The position numbers and the translations under genes were made by a program. Shown piece by piece: positions 1-7,751 of a DNA stretch of 64,000 nucleotides (positions are counted from its first letter, which is position 1; each line of letters opens with the position of its first letter). Source of the stretch: an uncultured Acetatifactor sp. GTDB taxonomy: Bacteria > Bacillota > Clostridia > Lachnospirales > Lachnospiraceae. Under the pieces are notes generated by a model that made no database searches, was not told the DNA's origin, and saw only the letters and a list, made by a program, of their open reading frames with translations. Location: positions 8,675-72,674 of the forward strand of contig CAJTXE010000003.1 of NCBI GenBank assembly GCA_910580225.1. The letters run 5' to 3'.

Positions 1-290
1 CGAATTCTGTATCTGACAGTGCCAGCGATAAGGCATCGGAGAGCGCAAGCGAAAGTAAGTCAGCCAGCGAGAGCCTTAGTAAGGTGAGTTCAGAAGCGAA
101 TTCTGTATCTGATAGTGCCAGTGATAAGGCATCGGAGAGCGCAAGTGAAAGCAGGTTAGCCAGCGAGAGCCTTAGTAAGGTAGGATCGGAAGCGAATTCT
201 GCATCTGATAGTGCCAGCGATAAGGCATCGGAGAGTATAAATGCAAGCAAGTCAGCCAGCGAAAGCGTATCCATAGCATCAGGGAAGGCT
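1..290 (+). repeat. 96-bp tandem repeat inside SRRP
   Basis: Near-identical units beginning cgaattctg start at positions 1, 97 and 193, a period of 96 bp (32 codons). The first two are nearly identical; the third degrades after about 45 bp. The period keeps the reading frame, so this is protein repeat expansion. Units probably continue upstream of the window. Confidence 0.85.
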
Positions 291-2498
291 TCCGACAGCA
301 TGATTGCCAGTGAAGCAGATAGTGCAAAAGCCAGTGAAAGTGCAAGCCAGGGCAGTGAGAGCGCGTCTATCGCATCGGAGAAGGACGCCGCTGAGAGCAT
401 CAGCGCATCAGTAGCGGCATCAGAAAGTACCAGTGCAACGTCTGCATCTGAAAGTGAAGCAGCCAGCAATTTGCTTGTGGAAGAATCAGAAAGAGCGTCT
501 AACAGTACAGCGGAATCTGATGCAATGTCCAGAAGTGAGAGTACAGCTGCATCTCAGGCCAGTGATAAGGCAAGCGAAAGTGCAGAAAGTGCATCCCGGA
601 AGGCAAGTGAAAGTACAGAGAACTCTTTGAGGGATAGTGCACATGCCAGTGAGACAGTATCTGCTGCGGGGAGCGGAATTGATTCCGAATTGGCATTCCT
701 TTCCGAAAGTGCATCCAATAGTGCCAGCCTGTCTGCTGTGGTTTCCATGAGTGAAAGTACAGCAGCGATTGAAGACAGTTTATCGGTAAGCGCGAGAGTG
801 GAATCTGAATCCATAAGCGCTTCCCTTAGTACCAGTGCAAGCCTGGAAGCTTCGGTGACAGCAAGTACCTCCAGAAGTACCAGCGAGTCCGGAAGCGCCA
901 GCAACAGTACCAGTGGATCAGATAGCGCCAGTGTAAGCAGCAGCGAGTCCGGAAGTGCCAGCAACAGTACCAGTGGATCAGCCAGTGCCAGCGAAAGCAG
1001 CAGTGAGTCTGGAAGCGCAAGCGGCAGTGGATCAGCCAGCGCCAGCGAAAGTAGCAGTGAGTCTGGAAGTGCCAGCAACAGTACCAGTGGATCAGCCAGT
1101 GCCAGCGAAAGTAGCAGTGAGTCTGGAAGCAGCAGTGGATCAGATAGCGCCAGCGAAAGCAGCAGTGAGTCCGGAAGTGCCAGCAACAGTACCAGTGGAT
1201 CAGCCAGTGCCAGTGTAAGCAGCAGCGAGTCCGGAAGCGCCAGTACCAGTAGTAGTGGATCAACCAGTGCCAGCGAAAGCAGCAGTGAGTCTGGAAGCGC
1301 CAGCAGCAGTGGATCAGATAGCGCCAGTGTAAGCAGCAGCGAGTCTGGAAGCGTAAGTAGTAGTGGATCAGATAGCGCCAGCGTAAGCAGCAGCGAGTCC
1401 GGAAGCGCCAGCGAAAGTAGCAGTGAGTCTGGAAGCGAAAGCGGCAGTGGATCAGCCAGTGCCAGCGAAAGCAGCAGCGAGTCCGGAAGCGCCAGCAACA
1501 GTACCAGTGGATCAGCCAGTGCCAGCACCAGCAGCAGTGTATCAGATAGCGCCAGTGTAAGCAGCAGCGAGTCCGGAAGCGTCAGCAACAGTACCAGTGG
1601 ATCAGCCAGTGCCAGCGAAAGCAGCAGTGAGTCCGGAAGCGCCAGCAACAGTACCAGTGGATCAGCCAGTGCCAGCGAAAGCAGCAGCGAGTCCGGAAGC
1701 GCCAGCAACAGTACCAGTGGATCAGCCAGTGCCAGCACCAGCAGCAGTGTATCAGATAGCGCCAGTGTAAGCAGCAGCGAGTCCGGAAGCGCCAGCAACA
1801 GTACCAGTGCGTCAGCCAGCGCCAGCGAAAGCAGCAGTGAGTCCGGAAGCACCAGTACATCAGCCAGTGTCAGCGTAAGTAACAGTGAATCCATAAGCAG
1901 CAGCGCCTTAGCTAGTACCAGTGCGTCCACCAGCAGCAGCCTGAGCACCTCAGAAAGCACCAGTGCCTCAGAGAGTACCAGTACATCCACCAGCAACAGT
2001 GCAGCAGAAGGCCAGGATGGAGGTGACGCACCTGTAGAAAATCCGACAGACAACGATGATACGGATGAGACAACGGGTGAAGGGACAGCTCCTGAAGCAG
2101 ATGCACCGGCTCCCACGCTTCCGACAGGGTATTTACCTGCACCGGCAGATGATGCGGATACAACAGATTTCGGGGATAATGAGACGCCTCTGGGAGGAAC
2201 TGATCAGGGACAGCAGGAAGAGGACGCAGAAGGAGAGGAAGAAGTTCCTCTGCCGGTAGAAGAAGAGGAAGACATGACGGATGAATCCGAAGAAGTTATC
2301 ATCGAAGACGAGGAGACGCCGTTGGCTCTGAATGAGCAGACTACACCTACAGCAAAAGGCAAGAATCTCTGGTGGTGGTCCATCATCCCTGTCATTGCAG
2401 CAGGCGTAGCAGGCAAGGCCGGTTATGATAAGAAACACAAAAAAGGTATTTTTGCGGATAAGCAGGGCAAGGAAGATCAGAATAAGCCTAAAAAGTAA
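1..2498 (+). CDS. Serine-rich repeat surface glycoprotein (SRRP), 5' end outside window
   Basis: This is the 3' part of a very large adhesin that the adjacent accessory Sec system would export and glycosylate. The frame is open from the left edge, so signal peptide and binding region lie outside. Seen: a Ser/Ala/Glu/Lys-rich stretch with a 96-bp (32-aa) repeat at the left edge, then from about 880 to 1860 a Ser-Ala-Ser / Ser-Glu-Ser-Gly repeat of roughly 18-20 residues, then an acidic stretch (about 2040-2330) rich in Asp, Glu and Pro. The C-terminus has a Trp-rich hydrophobic segment (LWWWSIIPVIAAGVAG) and a Lys-rich tail of about 30 residues. No LPXTG-like sorting motif is visible, so anchoring may be by the membrane segment alone (inference). 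Identification rests on composition plus the complete aSec locus directly downstream. Confidence 0.9.
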   Translation, partial: NSVSDSASDKASESASESKSASESLSKVSSEANSVSDSASDKASESASESRLASESLSKVGSEANSASDSASDKASESINASKSASESVSIASGKASDSMIASEADSAKASESASQGSESASIASEKDAAESISASVAASESTSATSASESEAASNLLVEESERASNSTAESDAMSRSESTAASQASDKASESAESASRKASESTENSLRDSAHASETVSAAGSGIDSELAFLSESASNSASLSAVVSMSESTAAIEDSLSVSARVESESISASLSTSASLEASVTASTSRSTSESGSASNSTSGSDSASVSSSESGSASNSTSGSASASESSSESGSASGSGSASASESSSESGSASNSTSGSASASESSSESGSSSGSDSASESSSESGSASNSTSGSASASVSSSESGSASTSSSGSTSASESSSESGSASSSGSDSASVSSSESGSVSSSGSDSASVSSSESGSASESSSESGSESGSGSASASESSSESGSASNSTSGSASASTSSSVSDSASVSSSESGSVSNSTSGSASASESSSESGSASNSTSGSASASESSSESGSASNSTSGSASASTSSSVSDSASVSSSESGSASNSTSASASASESSSESGSTSTSASVSVSNSESISSSALASTSASTSSSLSTSESTSASESTSTSTSNSAAEGQDGGDAPVENPTDNDDTDETTGEGTAPEADAPAPTLPTGYLPAPADDADTTDFGDNETPLGGTDQGQQEEDAEGEEEVPLPVEEEEDMTDESEEVIIEDEETPLALNEQTTPTAKGKNLWWWSIIPVIAAGVAGKAGYDKKHKKGIFADKQGKEDQNKPKK
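880..1865 (+). repeat. Serine-rich short tandem repeats of SRRP
   Basis: About 1 kb of imperfect repeats with a core of roughly 54-60 bp encoding Ser-rich units such as SASESSSESGSASNSTSG. Units vary in length by multiples of three and swap Ala/Val/Asp/Thr at fixed places, which keeps the frame. By family knowledge the Ser/Thr residues are the O-GlcNAc acceptor sites. Array length is probably variable between strains (inference). Confidence 0.9.
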
Positions 2499-2554
2499 TA
2501 CGGGAAGATCAGAATAGGCCTGGTAAGTAAGAGAAAGAAAGAGACATAGACTGT

Positions 2555-2588
2555 CAGGGGCGTGTTTGGCGGATCAGACACGCCCCTG
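2555..2588 (+). terminator. Hairpin between SRRP and secY2
   Basis: A perfect 11-bp inverted repeat (CAGGGGCGTGT / ACACGCCCCTG) with a 12-nt loop lies 57 nt after the SRRP stop. No T-run follows, so it may be a 3'-end stabiliser or partial attenuator rather than a classical terminator. It would let the abundant SRRP message be uncoupled from the translocase genes (inference). Confidence 0.5.
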
Positions 2589-2730
2589 CGCAGTGACATA
2601 TCTGTTTCTGTCAGGGGAGGCGTGACAGTGTCCCGGGATAAGGATGGCTTTGCAGGAGCCAAAGCGGGAAGCGGATATGTCAGTGCGTTAAGATCTATAT
2701 TATATTACGGATATTTATGTTGGGGGGAAC

Positions 2731-3930
2731 ATGCTGAAGCCGGGGAAGAAAGAAAGCATTATCAAATATAAACTTGTATACACAGTTATCATTCTACTGG
2801 TGTATATGTTGGGAAGGAGTCTGCCCTTGTACGGCATTGACCCCGCGGTATATTCACGGCAGGCAATGGACGCGGAAGCCCTGATGGAACAGGCTATCGG
2901 AGGGGACAGGTACTCTCTGTTTGCATTGGGTATCTCGCCGTATATGATGGCCTCTATACTGGTGCAGGTGGTTGTTTCGTGCAGGAAGGCTTCCTCAAAG
3001 GATAAAATATCGCCGGGAAAGGTGAATCGGGTCATGATGGGACTCATGCTTGTGTTCGCGGTATTTCAGGCGGTATTTCGGGTGCAGGAGCTGACCTTCC
3101 GGGAAATGGCGGAGCCTGTGCTTTTGGTAAAATTTCTGGCGGGACTGGAAATGATCGCCGGGGTGATGCTGATTCTATGGCTTGCAGGGCAGAATAAGAA
3201 GTATGGAATCGGGGGGCAGACGGCCCTGATTTACATCAACATTCTGGATGGGCTGATCAGAAGTATGGACGGTTATTCGGTGCGGAAGCTTCTGGCGCCG
3301 CTTGCCGTATCGGCTGTGGCTTTGGTGGTGATGAACGTGATGGAGAGCGGGGAGAAAAGGATTCCTGTACAGCGAATTTCCATCCATAATATTTATGCGG
3401 ATAAAAATTATCTGGCCTTTAAACTGAACCCGGTAGGCGTGATGCCGGTGATGTTTGCCACGGCTTTTTTGATGCTGCCCCGGCTGCTTCTGGCAGGTTT
3501 GGGATATCTGTTTCCGGAGAACGGAACCGTTCTGTGGTGGCAGGAAAATCTGGTGATGACCCGTCCCCTTGGAATCGGGGCGTATATTATGACCCTGTAT
3601 CTGCTTACCATAGGATTTGCCATGATTATGATTGCTCCCGGGGAGATTGCGGAGCAGCTTCTGAAGGGCGGGGACAGCTTACTGGATGTTCACGCAGGGA
3701 GGGATACAAAGCGTTATCTGGTCAGGGTACTGGTCAGAATCAGTTTTCTGAGTGCTACGGTGATGAGCATTTGTCTGGGGGCGCCTATGCTTATGCAGCT
3801 GCAGGGCGGGATAGACAGGACTTTGGTTATGCTTCCCGCTTCTGTCATGATGCTTACGGGTATCTGGTATAACTTAAGCCAGGAATTTACCGCGGTGAAG
3901 GGTTATGATGCCTACAAATCTTTCCTGTAA
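2731..3930 (+). CDS. secY2: Accessory Sec translocase channel SecY2
   Basis: Membrane channel subunit dedicated to export of the glycosylated SRRP together with SecA2. The 399-aa protein has about ten hydrophobic segments and SecY-like conserved stretches near residues 66-82 (FALGISPYMMASILVQV) and after residue 150 (KYGIGGQTALIYINIL). Its length fits SecY2 proteins, which are a little shorter than housekeeping SecY and diverge in cytoplasmic loops. ATG 2731 is preceded by a G-rich RBS (ttggggggaac). It is the first of seven co-directional aSec genes; about 280 nt separate it from asp1, the largest gap in the locus. Confidence 0.85.
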   Translation: MLKPGKKESIIKYKLVYTVIILLVYMLGRSLPLYGIDPAVYSRQAMDAEALMEQAIGGDRYSLFALGISPYMMASILVQVVVSCRKASSKDKISPGKVNRVMMGLMLVFAVFQAVFRVQELTFREMAEPVLLVKFLAGLEMIAGVMLILWLAGQNKKYGIGGQTALIYINILDGLIRSMDGYSVRKLLAPLAVSAVALVVMNVMESGEKRIPVQRISIHNIYADKNYLAFKLNPVGVMPVMFATAFLMLPRLLLAGLGYLFPENGTVLWWQENLVMTRPLGIGAYIMTLYLLTIGFAMIMIAPGEIAEQLLKGGDSLLDVHAGRDTKRYLVRVLVRISFLSATVMSICLGAPMLMQLQGGIDRTLVMLPASVMMLTGIWYNLSQEFTAVKGYDAYKSFL

Positions 3931-4004
3931 ATCGGGGACAGGGGTTGTCTTGCGGGAGAAAGAAACGTTGTGGTGAAGAACACGCCAAGCAATTCTTTCC
4001 ATAA

Positions 4005-4310
4005 AGCAGGGACAGCAGGCTGCAGGCCAAAACGGCTGCGGGCCTGCTTGAGGAAGGAAAACGTAACAGTTCGGCGCCCTGTCTGAAAAGTTACAGGAAA
4101 ACAGCCAGACGGATGGCGCTTAAAGCAGGCGGAGAAAGAAAAAGACAAACCGAAAAGCAAAACAATCAGGCAAAAGGCTTCCGGACAGGGGACAGGAGAA
4201 ATCGAGTATGCTGCATTTTATACCGGCCTGGTATCAGCAGGGTCAATGGTGCGAAAACGAACAGAAATGGTATATCAGGAGAATGCATACGGAGTTTGAC
4301 GATACGGTGA
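4005..4310 (+). other. SecY2-Asp1 gap with a doubtful Lys/Arg-rich open frame
   Basis: Between the secY2 stop and the asp1 start there is no convincing gene. One frame is open from 4005 to 4310 and contains ATG 4113, giving a 65-aa basic peptide that overlaps asp1 by about 100 nt. It has no good ribosome binding site and no recognisable domain. Some streptococcal loci carry small Asp4/Asp5 proteins, but this frame does not look like them. Confidence 0.2.
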
Positions 4311-5806
4311 AGCAAATACAGTTGTTTCAGCGAAACGGCGCATATCCGTATCAGATTCTGCTTCTGGCTTTTTCTCCCAATTTCCGGCATTTCCTTCACC
4401 GGCAGGGGGTGTATCATGCGCCTTACTGGTCCTGTTTTGACGCAATGCAGGAAGTGAAGCGGGAGAGGGCGGCAGTGTTGTCCTATCACAATATAAGCTG
4501 GCCGCCCCATGTGGAATTTCTGTATACCCCCTTTGCGGCAATTGCCATGCTCCAGGGGAAGAAATACGCCCAGATAGAATTTGGAGAGGACGGCAATCCC
4601 ATTCAGATCGATCTCTTTGAAAACGGCAAGATCTGCAGACGGAATCTGTACGATGATCGGGGATTTGTCTCCAGTACCATTCTTTTTCAGGAGGAGAAAC
4701 CGGTTCGTCAGGACTATCTCTGCGAGAACGGCACATGGAAGCTGCGCTGTTATCCGGAGGACGGTCATGTGGAGATCAATCCCAAGTCGCCGGAGTATTT
4801 TCTGTCTTATCAGGGGTATGAGAAGAGGAAGAAGTTTTTCCGGCAGTCTTATGACAGCATGGAGCAGGTGATAAGGGAGGTTCTGGCCTCCTATCTGCGG
4901 ATGACAGAGGAAGGGGATCTGTTCTGCGCGGCCATGGACGGGCATCATACCGGCCTGCTGCGGGAAGCGCTTCAGGGCAGGAAAACCATTCTGTCCTTCT
5001 TTGGAAACCGCTATCTTCCGGAGGAGCATCCTGAGGCGGAGGAAATGATGGAGCGGGCTGCCTGGCTGATCACGGATTCCCGGGAGAACGCGGGGCGGAT
5101 TCTGAACCGGGGCAAAGGTCTGGAGCAGAAGATCACGGACATCTCCCCCTATGATTCCAGGGTGGATTTCGGCGTCAGCGAGCAGCTGAATGTGCAGAAG
5201 ATTCTGGTGCCTGTGGACGGTATGGAGGAAGAAGCCTTCAAGGGGGTGGTCAGGGCTTTGGGCATGTATCTGCCTAAGAATGCAAACGCCAGGGTGCATC
5301 TTTTTACACGGCGGGCCGATTACGGCAGAAAAGAGCAGCTTCTGGAACAGACCCGCAGGTATCTGCAGGCAGCCGGATTTCCCCAGGGGTGGGCAGCCCG
5401 GGAGAATGACGGACAGTTTTACGCGGAGAATGATCTGGAGGAAAAGGAGAGTCAGCCGGTGCTGTTTCGGGTGGAGCAGTGTGTGGACGAATTGTCCGTG
5501 AGCAAGTGCATGCGTGAGCAGAGGCTGCTGATGGACATGAGGCCGGTTCCGGAGCTGTATCTGCAGATTACGGCTCTGAGCATGGGCATTCCCCAGGTAG
5601 TGCGCACCAGGACGCAGTTTGTAAGGCAGGGCAGGAACGGCATCATTCTGCAGGAGATGCGGAAGATACCGTCGGTGCTGCGGTATTATCTGGACAGCCT
5701 GGAAAACTGGAACTATGCCAAGGTCTGCTCCTATACTTTGGGAAAACGTTACACTACAACCGTATTGATGGAAAAATGGAAAGAGGTTATCGAAGCCATT
5801 GGATGA
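4208..5806 (+). CDS. asp1: Accessory Sec system protein Asp1
   Basis: Asp1 is an aSec-specific cytoplasmic protein with a glycosyltransferase-B-like fold that joins Asp2 and Asp3 in a complex needed for SRRP export (family knowledge). The 532-aa product begins MLHFIPAWYQQGQ, the typical Asp1 start, and has the expected length. ATG 4208 follows a purine-rich ggacaggaga site. The stop overlaps the asp2 start (TTG 5799), indicating translational coupling. The call rests on the N-terminus, size and position between secY2 and asp2. Confidence 0.85.
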   Translation: MLHFIPAWYQQGQWCENEQKWYIRRMHTEFDDTVKQIQLFQRNGAYPYQILLLAFSPNFRHFLHRQGVYHAPYWSCFDAMQEVKRERAAVLSYHNISWPPHVEFLYTPFAAIAMLQGKKYAQIEFGEDGNPIQIDLFENGKICRRNLYDDRGFVSSTILFQEEKPVRQDYLCENGTWKLRCYPEDGHVEINPKSPEYFLSYQGYEKRKKFFRQSYDSMEQVIREVLASYLRMTEEGDLFCAAMDGHHTGLLREALQGRKTILSFFGNRYLPEEHPEAEEMMERAAWLITDSRENAGRILNRGKGLEQKITDISPYDSRVDFGVSEQLNVQKILVPVDGMEEEAFKGVVRALGMYLPKNANARVHLFTRRADYGRKEQLLEQTRRYLQAAGFPQGWAARENDGQFYAENDLEEKESQPVLFRVEQCVDELSVSKCMREQRLLMDMRPVPELYLQITALSMGIPQVVRTRTQFVRQGRNGIILQEMRKIPSVLRYYLDSLENWNYAKVCSYTLGKRYTTTVLMEKWKEVIEAIG

Positions 5807-7301
5807 GATTCGTGTATTGCAGATAGGGGACAGGGACTGGAGAGAAATCTATACATTGCCCGGGGAGGCGGATTTCCGGTATGCGGAGCGTTTTGAGGAA
5901 GCGTCCGGAAAGCCCTATGACATTGTGTTCTGGGACAGGGAGCCGGAGGAGGGGGAAATCATGCCCCTTCACAGGGCCACAAAGGCCCATACCCTGTTTG
6001 TGACGGAAAAGGTGGAACCCCGGGGGCAGAGTCTGTGGTTGTATGAGGGAAAGAAGGGACGCCGTCTGGCAGAGGGGGAGATTCAGTTTTTCCTGGACCA
6101 TGAGCTGAGAAATTATTTTTCCAAGCCCTATGGGGAGAAGTTCCGGTTCCAGAATCTGGCCATTGCCCGGGGATTTTCCGGCAGGGTGAACTGGGACGGG
6201 AACTACAGTGTGTGCCTGGAGGGGGATTTCGGCGAGACGTTGTGTCAGACTGTATTCTGGAGAAACAATATCCCTGTATTTCAGGGTCAGTGTATTGATC
6301 TGTGGCTGGAGTACCGGAAGAGCCCGGAGGTGGAGATCGCCCTGACCGTGACGCAGTTTGTACAGGGAAGCATAGCGGATATTCAGCAGGTATGGGAATT
6401 TTCCGAAAAGGAACTGGACCAGATCGTCCGGATTGACAATCAGATGAGGGAGGGGCCTGTTTTTGTCTCCCTGTCTGCCAGGGGAAAGGGTGAGCTGCAG
6501 ATAACGGCGCTGCATGACCGGTATTCCAGGCGGGGGCATGGCCATTTTCTTCCGGGGGGAGAGCGTTATGTGACCTCCCGGCGGGAGGAGATTTTCTGCT
6601 ATTTTGATCCGGGAGACAGGAAGCCTCCGCTGAATGTGTATTTTTCCGGTTATAAGACATTGGAGGGATTTGAGGGCTACAATATGATGCGGGGCATGGG
6701 ATGTCCCTTTCTGTTGGTGGCGGAGGCCCGTCTGGAGGGCGGGTGCTTTTACATGGGTTCTGAGGAATATGAGGGTATGTTGGCCGGAACCATCCGGAAA
6801 TATATGGGGGAGCTTGGGTTTTCGTCGGATCAGATTATCCTGTCCGGCCTTTCCATGGGGACTTTCGGGGCGCTGTATTATGGCTGTGACATCATGCCCC
6901 ATGCCCTGATTCTGGGGAAGCCCCTGGCAAGCATCGGAAATGTGGCGGCAAATGAGCGGCTGCTGCGGCCCGGAGGATTTCCCACCTCCCTGGATGTGCT
7001 GCATTATCTGTGCGGCAGTACGGACAGGGAGGCTGCACAGAGGCTGAATGCCAGGTTCTGGGATAAGTTCGACAGGGCAGACTTCAGCTCCACGAAATTC
7101 GTCATATCCTACATGTTGGAGGACGATTACGATATGGATGCCTATGCCGCGCTGCTTTCCCATCTGCAGTCCGAGGGGGCGCAGGTGTACGGCAAGGGAC
7201 TTCACGGAAGACATAATGATAATACGGGAGGAATCGTGAACTGGTTTACGGGTCAGTTCGAGAAGCTTCTGCGGGAGGATTTCGGGAGGACGGGAAAGTA
7301 G
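5799..7301 (+). CDS. asp2: Accessory Sec system protein Asp2 (putative SRRP O-acetyltransferase)
   Basis: Asp2 has an alpha/beta-hydrolase-type domain; in streptococci it acetylates GlcNAc on the SRRP and supports its export (family knowledge). The 500-aa product has the nucleophile elbow GLSMG with Ser352 and candidate catalytic His469/His472 in the C-terminal GLHGRHND stretch, so the acetyltransferase centre looks intact. The TTG start at 5799 is chosen because the following residues match the Asp2 N-terminal pattern (xxVLQIGDRDW) and it overlaps the asp1 stop by 8 nt with an upstream AAAGAGG. It ends directly against the asp3 ATG. Confidence 0.88.
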   Translation: MDEIRVLQIGDRDWREIYTLPGEADFRYAERFEEASGKPYDIVFWDREPEEGEIMPLHRATKAHTLFVTEKVEPRGQSLWLYEGKKGRRLAEGEIQFFLDHELRNYFSKPYGEKFRFQNLAIARGFSGRVNWDGNYSVCLEGDFGETLCQTVFWRNNIPVFQGQCIDLWLEYRKSPEVEIALTVTQFVQGSIADIQQVWEFSEKELDQIVRIDNQMREGPVFVSLSARGKGELQITALHDRYSRRGHGHFLPGGERYVTSRREEIFCYFDPGDRKPPLNVYFSGYKTLEGFEGYNMMRGMGCPFLLVAEARLEGGCFYMGSEEYEGMLAGTIRKYMGELGFSSDQIILSGLSMGTFGALYYGCDIMPHALILGKPLASIGNVAANERLLRPGGFPTSLDVLHYLCGSTDREAAQRLNARFWDKFDRADFSSTKFVISYMLEDDYDMDAYAALLSHLQSEGAQVYGKGLHGRHNDNTGGIVNWFTGQFEKLLREDFGRTGK

Positions 7302-7751
7302 ATGGCAGGAGGAAAATGGACCATATATTGGAATGAATATTCCGCGGATACATATCTGTACGGTTCGGAGATTCAATATCACAAAAAGGACGATGTGGAA
7401 TTTGAAAATCTTCTGATGCCGCCGGGGACGGTGATCAAGCAGTGGTATTCCAGAACCAATTTTCAGGCAAAGAAGATAGAACCTGCCCTGCCCATGATCG
7501 ACGGGGAGAGGAGTTACCGCATCACCGTAAAAATAGATACGCTTCCCCGGGAAAACTGGCTGATACGGTTGGTGTTCCAAGATAGATACGAGGAGGAGGC
7601 GGGCAGTCTGACCCTGCGGGACAGGGTGACGGAGTTTCGGTGTCCGCTGAAGACCTACAGTTATACCATGCAGCTGATCAATGGGGGAATGACGAAATTT
7701 CATTTTCATTATATCACAATTCAGGAATTGGAACATGGGACAGAGGAGTGA
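7302..7751 (+). CDS. asp3: Accessory Sec system protein Asp3
   Basis: Asp3 is a small beta-rich, carbohydrate-binding-like subunit of the Asp1-2-3 complex (family knowledge). This 149-aa protein has the family length and the characteristic N-terminal run YWNEYSADTYLYGSEI, then FENLLMPPGTVIKQW. Its ATG immediately follows the asp2 stop, and its end overlaps the secA2 start by 17 nt, so asp2-asp3-secA2 are translationally coupled. Confidence 0.9.
   Translation: MAGGKWTIYWNEYSADTYLYGSEIQYHKKDDVEFENLLMPPGTVIKQWYSRTNFQAKKIEPALPMIDGERSYRITVKIDTLPRENWLIRLVFQDRYEEEAGSLTLRDRVTEFRCPLKTYSYTMQLINGGMTKFHFHYITIQELEHGTEE

Noticed and set aside
880..1865. CRISPR-like array of short repeats
   Set aside because: Repeats are variable in length, contiguous, in frame and Ser-coding; there are no unique spacers.
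554..2116. 520-aa Leu-rich open frame on the - strand across the SRRP gene
   Set aside because: It is the antisense reading of the Ser-codon repeats; no start signal and no domain.
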